DNA of 64,000 bases from Acidobacteriota bacterium (GTDB taxonomy: Bacteria > Acidobacteriota > Terriglobia > Terriglobales > Acidobacteriaceae): NCBI GenBank assembly GCA_028872955.1, contig JAGWNX010000007.1, forward strand, positions 1-64,000, in the 5' to 3' direction. The notes beneath the pieces are model-generated. The model did no database searches. It was not told the origin of the DNA and saw nothing but the letters and a program-made list of their open reading frames with translations. The stretch's first letter is position 1. Each line of letters begins with the position of its first letter. Positions 53,806 to 61,525 of the stretch are shown piece after piece. The position numbers and the translations under genes were made by a program.

Positions 53806-54123
53806 ATGGCCTTGAAGATCGCCGCGATACGCAGCGGGACGGACCCGGTGGGCAAGCTGCCTGAGGGCTCGTTTCCGCGCACCCTGGAGCAACAGATCGT
53901 CTGCCCGAAGTGTGACGCCACCTACAGCTTAGTTGTGGACTGGGACCAGAGCCTGGACCGCTGGTTTGAGGAGAGCGCCCGTCCGCTGCTGCAGATGCTG
54001 CGCAAGGCCGTCTTTCTGGGCCACGCCGATGGCCACACGGTGACGCACTTTGAGACCGCAGGTGTGGTGGTGACGAAGTTTCTTAAGCCGAAGCCCGTGG
54101 AGCCGACGCGGGTGATCCAGTAG
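53806..54123 (+). CDS. Small zinc-ribbon-like protein of unknown function
   Basis: Protein of 105 aa starting at the ATG at 53806. The track's long upstream reading (from 52927) is antisense to the cox genes. It has one CxxC pair (VCPKCDATYSLVVDWD) that could be a half zinc ribbon, then a helix (DRWFEESARPLLQMLRKAVFLGH) and basic C-terminal strands. No family is recognised. Divergent from subunit II (66 nt). Its 3' end overlaps the pdxT coding region on the other strand by 41 nt. Confidence 0.65.
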   Translation: MALKIAAIRSGTDPVGKLPEGSFPRTLEQQIVCPKCDATYSLVVDWDQSLDRWFEESARPLLQMLRKAVFLGHADGHTVTHFETAGVVVTKFLKPKPVEPTRVIQ

Positions 54124-54733
54124 CGGGCCGCACCGCTGCCGCTTGATGGGCCTGCACCATCTGCAGAAAGAGCCGGTGGATGCGCTGGTCCGAGGAGAGC
54201 TCCGGGTGAAACGTTGCCGCCAGCACGTCACCCTGCCGCACCAGCACGGGGTGGTCGTCGCGTGTGGCCAGCACCGTGACCGCGGGACCAACCTGCAGGA
54301 TGCGTGGCGCGCGGATAAAGACCATCTCCAGCGGGCCGCCGGGCAGCGTGGTGGCTGCCGTCTGGATGCAGGAGTCGAGCTGGCGCCCGTAGGCGTTGCG
54401 CTCTACCGTAATGTCGATCGCATCCAGCGAGGGCTGCGGAGGATTCTGCACGGCGTGGGCCAGCAGAATAGCTCCCGCGCACGTGCCAAAGGTCGGATGC
54501 GTGTGGACAAAGTCACGAAGGCGATCGAGAAAGCCATGAAGTTCGAGAAAGCGAAGCATGGTGGTGGACTCGCCACCGGGCAGAATCAGACCGTCCAGCC
54601 CATCCAGATCGTCGGGTAACCGAACCTCGACCGGGATAGCACCCAGCATGGAGAGCACCGCCGCGTGCGCCTGGAACGCACCCTGCAGCGCCAGCACACC
54701 GATCTTTGGGGATGCAGCATGATGAGGGTTCAT
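54083..54733 (-). CDS. pdxT: Pyridoxal 5'-phosphate synthase glutaminase subunit
   Basis: Class I glutamine amidotransferase of 216 aa that supplies ammonia to PdxS for PLP synthesis. It shows the start IGVLALQGAFQAHAAVL, ILPGGESTTMLRFLE, the catalytic Cys in PTFGTCAGAILLA, VERNAYGRQLDS and the catalytic His/Glu in AATFHPELSSDQRIH. An extra C-terminal tail of about 20 residues (AAAVRPATGSPASAPRASA) is lost from most homologues and overlaps the convergent gene. It lies 117 nt downstream of pdxS on the same strand, with a hairpin between them. Confidence 0.95.
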   Translation of the reverse strand: MNPHHAASPKIGVLALQGAFQAHAAVLSMLGAIPVEVRLPDDLDGLDGLILPGGESTTMLRFLELHGFLDRLRDFVHTHPTFGTCAGAILLAHAVQNPPQPSLDAIDITVERNAYGRQLDSCIQTAATTLPGGPLEMVFIRAPRILQVGPAVTVLATRDDHPVLVRQGDVLAATFHPELSSDQRIHRLFLQMVQAHQAAAVRPATGSPASAPRASA

Positions 54734-54803
54734 AGCGACTCCTGACTCCCGCGGGCGGCCGGGATTGCTTGCTCCATTACGGCCGATTGTAGCCTGAGAA
54801 GCA

Positions 54804-54825
54804 ATGGCCCGCCTGTGCGGGCCAT
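54804..54825 (-). terminator. Hairpin between pdxS and pdxT
   Basis: ATGGCCCGC-CTGT-GCGGGCCAT is a perfect 9-bp inverted repeat, 25 nt after the pdxS stop. No U-tract follows on the minus strand, so it may be a processing or attenuation element that lowers pdxT relative to pdxS rather than a full terminator. Confidence 0.5.
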
Positions 54826-54850
54826 CACACTCAGACTTGTATGCCTGCCG

Positions 54851-55813
54851 CTACCAGCCGCGTGTCTGCATCAGCTGCGCTTCTTCGATTGCGGCAGCCG
54901 CCAGGCCCTTCATGGAGCCGAGCACCTGCTCGCTGGCCTCGGCGACGAGCTTCGGATCGTTGTAGTGTGTCGCGGCAATCACGATGGCGCGCGCACGCGA
55001 GACTGCCTCGGCACGCTCTGCCGGATCGTTCTCCACATCCAGCGGCGTGGCACGCTCCTTCATAAAGATGCCCGAGCCGACGAAGACCGTCTCCGCGCCC
55101 AGCTGCATCATCAGCGCGGCATCGGCCGGCGTGGCAATGCCGCCGGCAGAGAAGTTCGGCACCGGCAGCTTGCCGGCCTTCGCCACCATGCGAACCAGCT
55201 CGTAAGGAGCCTGCAGGTTCTTGGCCGCGGCGTACAGCTCCTCCTCGCCGAGCACGGTCAGGGCCTTGATCTCGCGGACGATGGTGCGCATGTGGGTTAC
55301 GGCGTGGACCACATCGCCCGTGCCGGGCTCGCCCTTGGTGCGGATCATGGCCGCGCCCTCGGCAATGCGGCGCAAGGCCTCGCCCAGATTCTTGGCACCG
55401 CAGACAAACGGCGTGGTGAAGGCGTGCTTGTCAATGTGGTGCTGCTCGTCGGCCGGGGTCAGGACCTCAGACTCGTCGATGAAGTCCACCCCAAGATGCT
55501 GCAGCACCTGCGCCTCAGCAAAGTGGCCGATACGGGCCTTCGCCATCACGGGAATCGTGACCGCAGCCATGATCTCCTTGATCAGCTTCGGATTTGCCAT
55601 GCGGGCGACTCCGCCCTCGGCACGGATCATCGCCGGCACGCGCTCCAGCGCCATCACCGAGACTGCTCCGGCCTCCTCCGCAATGCGTGCCTGCTCCACG
55701 TTCATGACGTCCATAATGACGCCGCCTTTCAGCATCTCGGCCAGGCCTAGCTTGAGGCGCAGGGTGGGCGTGCTGAAGGGGTTGGAATTGAGGTTCGAGG
55801 TATGGTCTGCCAT
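54851..55813 (-). CDS. pdxS: Pyridoxal 5'-phosphate synthase subunit PdxS
   Basis: (beta/alpha)8-barrel synthase of 320 aa that makes PLP from ribose 5-phosphate, glyceraldehyde 3-phosphate and glutamine-derived ammonia. Motifs are [53 protein letters not shown] with the catalytic Lys, [29 protein letters not shown] and [19 protein letters not shown]. The track ORF from 56680 is mostly antisense to the glycosyltransferase; the ATG at 55813 has AGGAG 9 nt upstream and gives the normal length. pdxT follows. Confidence 0.97.
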   Translation of the reverse strand: MADHTSNLNSNPFSTPTLRLKLGLAEMLKGGVIMDVMNVEQARIAEEAGAVSVMALERVPAMIRAEGGVARMANPKLIKEIMAAVTIPVMAKARIGHFAEAQVLQHLGVDFIDESEVLTPADEQHHIDKHAFTTPFVCGAKNLGEALRRIAEGAAMIRTKGEPGTGDVVHAVTHMRTIVREIKALTVLGEEELYAAAKNLQAPYELVRMVAKAGKLPVPNFSAGGIATPADAALMMQLGAETVFVGSGIFMKERATPLDVENDPAERAEAVSRARAIVIAATHYNDPKLVAEASEQVLGSMKGLAAAAIEEAQLMQTRGW

Positions 55814-56056
55814 GGAAGTCTCCTGCTGCGCTGCGGGGGGCGCATTTTGCTGCAAACTACTGTCCGCCTGAATGATAAGTTTAGCAGCTTTGATGGCAGA
55901 GGAGCCCCGAGGATGCGCGGGTTGGCATGGGCGATGCCGACACCATCCATTTGGCGAAAAATTCACGACGGATTTATCCGCCCTGTTGGCAGACTGAAGA
56001 GGCATACTCGCGCAGCGCCGCACCTGGCGCCTGCCCGATCTCGGAATGGAGGTTGC

Positions 56057-56779
56057 ATGCAGCAAGAGTTGACCATCGTCATCCCGGCCAAGAATGAGGT
56101 AGCGATGCTGCCTCGCCTGCTGGAGAGCCTGTGCCGGCAGGACTACGCCGCCATGACCCAGACGCGCATCCTGATCGCCGACGCTGGCTCCACGGATGGC
56201 ACGGTGGAGGCCGCACTCAGCTTCCGGGATCGGCTGCGTGTGGAGGTTGTGCCCGGTGGTCTGCCCTCGGTCGGGCGCAACGCAGGAGCCCGGCTGGCGA
56301 CCACGCGCTACGTTCTGTTTATGGATGCCGACGTCGAGTTGCCCGAGCCGACGCTGCTGCGCCGCGCCATGTGGCGGATGCAACGCCGCAACCAGCACCT
56401 GGTGACCACCAGCATCGCCTGCCGTGAGGGAAGCTGGATGGACGATGCGCTGTACGCCGCCAACAACCTGATGCAGTACATCGGAGCCTGGCTCAAGCCC
56501 TTCGCCACGGGTATGTTTATGCTCTTTGACCGCGAGATCTTCTGGCAGCTGGGCGGCTTCAACGAGCAGGCCCTGTTTGCCGAGGACTACCTGCTCTCCA
56601 AAGGCGTGGCCATCAAGAAGTTCCGCATTGTACGCGGCAAGGTGCTGACCACCAATCGTCGCTTTCGCAAGCTCGGCCACGGGCGCATGGTGTGGATGTT
56701 TGCCCGGACGCTGCTGAACAGCTGGAACGATGAGTACTTTCTGCGCGATCAGGGCTACTGGGAAGAAGCTGGCGTTTAG
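56057..56779 (+). CDS. Glycosyltransferase family 2
   Basis: Cytoplasmic GT-A fold enzyme of 240 aa. It has the start [20 protein letters not shown], the nucleotide-sugar part [17 protein letters not shown], the metal-binding DXD in [13 protein letters not shown], and the acceptor end [19 protein letters not shown] with the catalytic acidic residues. No membrane helix is seen except a weak C-terminal hydrophobic stretch. Donor and acceptor are unknown. SD GGAGG is 5 nt before the ATG at 56057. The gene is divergent from pdxS and convergent with the thioesterase gene (7 nt between stops). Confidence 0.9.
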   Translation: MQQELTIVIPAKNEVAMLPRLLESLCRQDYAAMTQTRILIADAGSTDGTVEAALSFRDRLRVEVVPGGLPSVGRNAGARLATTRYVLFMDADVELPEPTLLRRAMWRMQRRNQHLVTTSIACREGSWMDDALYAANNLMQYIGAWLKPFATGMFMLFDREIFWQLGGFNEQALFAEDYLLSKGVAIKKFRIVRGKVLTTNRRFRKLGHGRMVWMFARTLLNSWNDEYFLRDQGYWEEAGV

Positions 56780-56786
56780 CAGGCGA

Positions 56787-57308
56787 CTATCCGGGCTGGC
56801 CGCTGTCGCGCACGTCGGACGGCAGCCCAGTACCCTGCAGGTGCGCTGCTGAGAGCACGATGAACAACCCCTTGGCGCGGGTAAGTACGGTGCCGTCCTG
56901 CGACCGTATCTCCGCCCGGTGAAAGAGCTTGCGCCCGGGACGCCCCTGCGCGGTCGCGGGCCGGTCGACGTGATGGCCCTCCACTACCAGTGGCTGATGC
57001 AGCGGGACCGGATGCATGTAGTCGATCTCGATATGCCGCGTTACGGCTAGGACTCCCATCGGGCTGTTCAGCTTGGCCATTGCCTCGTCCAGGAGCGTGG
57101 CCACAATGCCGCCGTGCACATAGCCGGGCGGCCCTTCGTGCACGCGGGTCAGCTCCAGCGTTGCGGTTGCCACCAGCGTCTTTGCATCAACGGTGAAGTT
57201 CAGGTGCAGCCCCTGCGGGTTGGCAGGGCCGCAGCCGAAGCAATGGTTGGCGCGCTCCTCCAGAACGGGGACCAGATCAGGGTCTGCCGTGATGGGAGTA
57301 TGGCTCAT
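56787..57308 (-). CDS. PaaI-type hotdog-fold thioesterase
   Basis: Protein of 173 aa with the hotdog fold. Family features are the N-terminal [15 protein letters not shown], the HGGI motif in [17 protein letters not shown] with the catalytic Asp/Glu, and [16 protein letters not shown]. It should hydrolyse acyl-CoA thioesters; the substrate is not readable. The ATG at 57308 lies 11 nt after the recQ stop on the same strand, so the two genes probably share a transcript. Confidence 0.9.
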   Translation of the reverse strand: MSHTPITADPDLVPVLEERANHCFGCGPANPQGLHLNFTVDAKTLVATATLELTRVHEGPPGYVHGGIVATLLDEAMAKLNSPMGVLAVTRHIEIDYMHPVPLHQPLVVEGHHVDRPATAQGRPGRKLFHRAEIRSQDGTVLTRAKGLFIVLSAAHLQGTGLPSDVRDSGQPG

Positions 57309-57319
57309 ACTGTTGGGCC

Positions 57320-59737
57320 TCAGGAGTTGCAGACTTCAAGAATGCCCTCCGCGTAACGGTCCAGCTTCTCTGGGTCCATGCCGGAGATCGCCCGGAGCTG
57401 GGTGACCGTGCGGGGGTGCTTCAACACAATACTACGAAGCGCCGACGAGCCAAAGACAAAGAACTGCGGCAGCCCCAGCTTCTCCGCCTCGGACTTACGC
57501 CATGCGCGCAGCCGCAGATCCAGTTGTTGCTGGGCGGGTGTCAGCGTAGCCGCCGGGTCAGCATGCTGCGGACGAGCTGGGGCCGGGACGGCAACTGGCC
57601 GGGCGAGCGCCGGCGACGTGACTGCGCCCTTTGCCTTGGCAGGCCGGGGCTGCGGCTGCTTTGCCTGCGCCACCTGCTTCGGCTTCTTTGCGGCGGGCGC
57701 CGGTGTACTCGCTCCGCTACACAGGGCGATCACCTCGGCACCGTAGCGGTCTGCCTTCTCCTGCCCGATGCCTGGCACCTGCTGCAAGGCACGCAGGCTG
57801 GTGGGTTGATGCAGCGCCAGGGCCGTAAGGGTCGAGTCGGAGAAGACCAGGAACGCCGGCTTGCGCGTCCGGGCGGCCTCCTGCTTGCGCCACTCGCGCA
57901 GTTGCTCGGCCAGCGCCGCCTGCGCTGGTGTCAGCGTAACGTCTTCCGTGGCTGCGGCACGAGTCGGCCTGCCCCCGGGCTTTGCCGCAGACGAGCTGCC
58001 AGACCGGCTGCGCTTGCCCGGCGAAGGACTGGTGCCCTCGTCGCGCAGCAGTACGGCGAGTGGCTCGCCGTCCGTGCGGGTGCGACCCTCGTAGGTCAGC
58101 GCGGCGCGGCGGAAGTTGATCTCCCGGCCCTCGGCGTTGGTAAAGGTATCCTGCGTCAGCGTGATGAGCCCGGCGCGGGCCAGTGCGTCCAGGTAGGCAT
58201 CGAACTGCTTGCGGTCGACACCCAGCCCGAGGTCAGTGTGCAGCTTGCCGGTGGAGCGTGGCTGTGAGCCATCCAGTTCACGCAGAATAGCCCGCAGCTG
58301 GCGGTCTTCATGCGAGGTTGGGGCACGGAATGGGCTGGCCGTGGCGCGCTCCGGCGAGCAGAAGTCACACAGCCCGCAGGGGCGCAGGCCGTCGGCGGTA
58401 TCGCCAAAGTGCTGCACCAGCGCGGCCATGCGGCACTGCGGGGTCTCAGCAAAGGCGATCATGCGATCAATCTGCGAGCGGCGAAAGTTCAGCTGCTGGT
58501 CGTAGCTGGCGCGCCAGTTGCCCGCAGCCCCGGCACGTATATTCCCGGCGATATCCATGACGGCCGCCCCAACGGCGACCAGCTTCAGCAGCGTGCGGTC
58601 CAGCGTCTCCTGATCCAGCCGCAACGCCTGTGCCAGCGCGGCTGGCTCCTGGAACTCCGCTGTCAGCGCCCGGGCCACGGCAGCCAGCTGGGTGGCCGCA
58701 GGATAGTCGCGCTCCAGAAAGAAGTCGTGCATCTTGCGGTCGGCAAAGGAGTGCAGCAGGATGGTGCGGCTGGGCAGGCCATCGCGGCCAGCGCGACCGA
58801 TCTCCTGGTAGTACGCCTCAACCGAAGCCGGCAGCGCCGTATGGATGACGGTGCGGACGTCTGCCTTGTCGATGCCCATGCCAAAGGCGATGGTGGCGAC
58901 CACCACCTCCAGGTTGCCGGCCAGGAAGTGGCGCTGCACGCGCTCGCGGGTCGCGGGGTCCAGCCCGGCGTGGTAGGGCGCAGCCGAGCGCCCGATCAGG
59001 GTCGCCAGCTCCTCGGCGGCCTTGCGCGAGGGCGCATAGACGATGGCCGGTCGCGCCGCCGGGTCTTTGAGCAGATCCACGGTGAACTGGCCGCGCCGTG
59101 GCTTCGAGAGCTCGACCAGCTCAATCGCCAGATTGTGCCGGCGAAAGCCATGGATGAATCGCTCCGGCTGCTGCAGGCCAAGCTGCATCACAATATCCTG
59201 CTGCACGGCTGGAGTGGCGGTGGCGGTAAGGGCGATGACCGGGGCGGGCCGCAGCGCCGGCAGATGCTCACCCAGCGTGCGGTAGTCCGGGCGGAAGTCG
59301 TGTCCCCAGGCGGAGATACAGTGCGCCTCGTCGATGGCGATGAGGGCCGGCTTGCGTTTGGCCAGCATCTCGGGGAAGCCGGGGACGCGCAGCCGCTCCG
59401 GCGCGATAAAGAGGAACTGCAGCGTCCCGTCCAGGTACTCCCGGCAGGCCTGTCGCGACTGCTCGCGGTCCAGGCCGGAGTGGATGCGCGCCACGCGCAG
59501 GCCGGCTGCGGCCAGCTTGGCGGCCTGGTCGTCCATCAGCGCAATCAGTGGGCTGATGACCAGCGCTGTGCCTCCGCGTGCAATGGCAGGAAGTTGATAA
59601 CAAAGGGACTTACCAGCTCCGGTCGGCATCACCAGCAGGACGTCTTTGCCCTCGGAGGCAGCCCGGCAGACCGCCTCCTGGTTGGCGCGGAAGCTGGAGA
59701 AGCCGAAGGTGCGTTGGAGCAGGTCCGTAAGGTTCAT
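57320..59737 (-). CDS. recQ: ATP-dependent DNA helicase RecQ
   Basis: Superfamily 2 3'-5' helicase of 805 aa in recombination and fork repair. Motif I is MPTGAGKSLCYQLPA, motif II DEAHCISAWGHDFRPDYR, motif III ALTATATPAV, motif VI QEIGRAGRDGLPS. A zinc-binding RQC region (CRMAALVQHFG...CGLCDFC) and a winged-helix segment follow. C-terminal HRDC domains are present in two copies (about residues 590-670 and 720-800), each with a FLVF/FFVF-S-.-L..L pattern. They are joined by a Lys/Pro/Ala-rich linker (PAAKKPKQVAQAKQPQPRPAK). Two HRDC domains are more than most RecQ proteins carry. Confidence 0.95.
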   Translation of the reverse strand: MNLTDLLQRTFGFSSFRANQEAVCRAASEGKDVLLVMPTGAGKSLCYQLPAIARGGTALVISPLIALMDDQAAKLAAAGLRVARIHSGLDREQSRQACREYLDGTLQFLFIAPERLRVPGFPEMLAKRKPALIAIDEAHCISAWGHDFRPDYRTLGEHLPALRPAPVIALTATATPAVQQDIVMQLGLQQPERFIHGFRRHNLAIELVELSKPRRGQFTVDLLKDPAARPAIVYAPSRKAAEELATLIGRSAAPYHAGLDPATRERVQRHFLAGNLEVVVATIAFGMGIDKADVRTVIHTALPASVEAYYQEIGRAGRDGLPSRTILLHSFADRKMHDFFLERDYPAATQLAAVARALTAEFQEPAALAQALRLDQETLDRTLLKLVAVGAAVMDIAGNIRAGAAGNWRASYDQQLNFRRSQIDRMIAFAETPQCRMAALVQHFGDTADGLRPCGLCDFCSPERATASPFRAPTSHEDRQLRAILRELDGSQPRSTGKLHTDLGLGVDRKQFDAYLDALARAGLITLTQDTFTNAEGREINFRRAALTYEGRTRTDGEPLAVLLRDEGTSPSPGKRSRSGSSSAAKPGGRPTRAAATEDVTLTPAQAALAEQLREWRKQEAARTRKPAFLVFSDSTLTALALHQPTSLRALQQVPGIGQEKADRYGAEVIALCSGASTPAPAAKKPKQVAQAKQPQPRPAKAKGAVTSPALARPVAVPAPARPQHADPAATLTPAQQQLDLRLRAWRKSEAEKLGLPQFFVFGSSALRSIVLKHPRTVTQLRAISGMDPEKLDRYAEGILEVCNS

Positions 59738-59980
59738 GCGGCAGTGCTAGTTTCGCATATTCTTTGCTGGCAACCGCATGGGACCAGGCTGGGGCAAGGT
59801 AAGCAGCAAGATACCTGCGAGCACCGCTGCCGACCGGCGCCGTGGTGCTGTCCGGGACCGCCCAAAGTGACCTGTTTTGGTTGCTTTTCAGGCGTTTTCG
59901 AGGTACTCTACTATGAGCGGTTTAAAGCGTTTTGTGAGCTGTAATTCCGCATTCTGACGAGTAGATGAGGTGCCAGAGCT

Positions 59981-60208
59981 ATGGCGAAGCGTCGTGGAAA
60001 TCCGAACTGGGGAAAGCCGGAGCCGATCGGCCCTGTAACCCCGACGGTAACGTCCTTTGAGCAGGTGGTGAAGGAGTACAAGCTGACCCCGGACCAGTAC
60101 GTGCGCTCGACCCGTCTGCGGGAGTGGGCGCGTCGCAACAAGAACTCCAAGTACATCCCGGAGGCGCTGCTGGAGGCCTGGGGCTTCGAGATCGAGTCGA
60201 CACTGTAA
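59981..60208 (+). CDS. Small conserved-looking protein of 75 aa
   Basis: Basic cytosolic protein of 75 aa (RRGNPNWGKPEP..., then TPDQYVRSTRLREWARRNKN, SKYIPEALLEAWGFEIEST). It has no helix long enough for a membrane span. The pattern of Arg/Trp residues suggests a DNA- or RNA-binding helix, but this is a guess. GAGG lies about 12 nt before the ATG. The gene stands alone between recQ (divergent) and ribB(A), with its own strong terminator, so it should be independently expressed. The 243-nt region 59738-59980 upstream has no other gene. Confidence 0.75.
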   Translation: MAKRRGNPNWGKPEPIGPVTPTVTSFEQVVKEYKLTPDQYVRSTRLREWARRNKNSKYIPEALLEAWGFEIESTL

Positions 60209-60230
60209 CCTCCTGCCATTTGACCAACAG

Positions 60231-60255
60231 ACGCCGCCCGCGAGGCGGCGTTTTT
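60231..60255 (+). terminator. Rho-independent terminator after the 75-aa gene
   Basis: ACGCCGCC-CGCGA-GGCGGCGT forms an 8-bp stem followed by TTTTGTTG, 23 nt after the stop of the small gene and 117 nt before the riboflavin gene start. Confidence 0.88.
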
Positions 60256-60371
60256 GTTGCACCAGACTCCTCTTCCGTGATCGCGGTCACCGGCGAAAGC
60301 TTTTGCACCGCACGTATGATGGACAGAGTCTGATGGAGAGAGCGGCGCAAGGCCGTCGCGAGGTAAAAGCT

Positions 60372-61520
60372 ATGTTTGCAAGCGTTCTGGATGCCGTGGC
60401 TGACATCAAAGCCGGCAAGATGGTGGTGGTGGTCGACGACGAAGACCGCGAGAACGAGGGCGACCTGACCATCGCCGCCGAGTTCTGCACACCGGAGGCC
60501 GTCAACTTCATGGCCCGGTTTGGTCGTGGCCTCATCTGCCTGACCCTGACCGAGGAGCGCGCCGACTACCTGCGCCTGGGGCCTATGACCCAGGAGAACA
60601 CCTCACGCTTTGGGACTGCGTTTACCGAGAGCATCGAGGCCCGCGAAGGCGTAACCACCGGCATCTCCGCCGCAGACCGCAGCCATACCATCCAGGTCGC
60701 CATCCATCCCCGGTCTACCGCCTACGACCTGGCGCGTCCGGGCCACGTCTTTCCGCTGCGCGCCCGCAAGGGCGGCGTGCTGGTGCGGGCCGGGCAGACC
60801 GAGGCGGCCGTAGACCTGGCGCGCATGGCCGGGCTGATTCCGGCAGGCGTGATCTGCGAGATTATGAACGACGACGGCACCATGGCTCGTGTGCCCGACC
60901 TGCAGCGCTTCTGCACGGAGCATGGCCTGAAGATGGTGACCGTCGCCGACCTGATCCGCTACCGCCTGCAGCACGAGCGGTACATTCATCGCGTGGCAGA
61001 GTCGGTGGTCCCGACCGAGTGGGGCGAGTTCCGCATGATCGCCTACGAGAGCGAGGTGGACGGCGATGAGTCGCACGTAGCCCTGGTACTGGGCGACGTC
61101 GCTGGCGAGGAGCCTGCCCTGGTTCGCGTGCACACCCACTGCCTGGCCGGAGACGTCTTCGGCACCTCAATGTGCGACTGCCGGCCGGTGGTGGAGCGCT
61201 CGCTTGAGCGCATTGCCCAGGCCGGTCGAGGCGCGCTGGTGTATCTGCACAACGGCAGCAAGGGCTTTGGCATTGACCGTAGCGGCCCGGTGGCGCGGCT
61301 GGTCTTTCACCGCGACACGCGAGCTCGCGAACGGCAGGAGGAGAGCAGCAGCCAGCGCACCCTGCGCCAGGTGGGTCTTGGCGGGCAGATCCTCTCAGAC
61401 CTTGGCATCCGTAAGATCCGCCTGCTGACCAACCGCCCGGCTCACGTGCCTGCGCTGCAGGGCTTTGGCGTCGAGATTGTGGAGCAGGTGCCGGTGACTG
61501 CGACGGTGGTGCAGCCCTAG
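60372..61520 (+). CDS. 3,4-dihydroxy-2-butanone-4-phosphate synthase fused to a degenerate GTP cyclohydrolase II domain (RibBX-like)
   Basis: Protein of 382 aa starting at the ATG at 60372 ([15 protein letters not shown]). The N-terminal RibB domain (residues 1-205) is intact with [46 protein letters not shown] and [16 protein letters not shown], so it should make dihydroxybutanone phosphate from ribulose 5-phosphate. The C-terminal half resembles RibA and keeps the zinc Cys ([14 protein letters not shown]). However, the catalytic EGRGIG is replaced by HNGSKGFGI, and the usual Tyr and REY/DER-type segments before [10 protein letters not shown] are missing. GTP hydrolysis is therefore doubtful. 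The 23 residues upstream in the track are not needed. TATGAT (60315-60320) may be the -10. Confidence 0.85.
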   Translation: MFASVLDAVADIKAGKMVVVVDDEDRENEGDLTIAAEFCTPEAVNFMARFGRGLICLTLTEERADYLRLGPMTQENTSRFGTAFTESIEAREGVTTGISAADRSHTIQVAIHPRSTAYDLARPGHVFPLRARKGGVLVRAGQTEAAVDLARMAGLIPAGVICEIMNDDGTMARVPDLQRFCTEHGLKMVTVADLIRYRLQHERYIHRVAESVVPTEWGEFRMIAYESEVDGDESHVALVLGDVAGEEPALVRVHTHCLAGDVFGTSMCDCRPVVERSLERIAQAGRGALVYLHNGSKGFGIDRSGPVARLVFHRDTRARERQEESSSQRTLRQVGLGGQILSDLGIRKIRLLTNRPAHVPALQGFGVEIVEQVPVTATVVQP

Positions 61521-61525
61521 CATCC

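Noticed and set aside
55814-56680. N-terminal extension of the pdxS ORF
   Set aside because: Antisense to the glycosyltransferase; the ATG at 55813 has a good SD and gives normal PdxS length.
58310-59944. 544-aa plus-strand ORF opposite recQ
   Set aside because: Shadow ORF; recQ has all helicase motifs.
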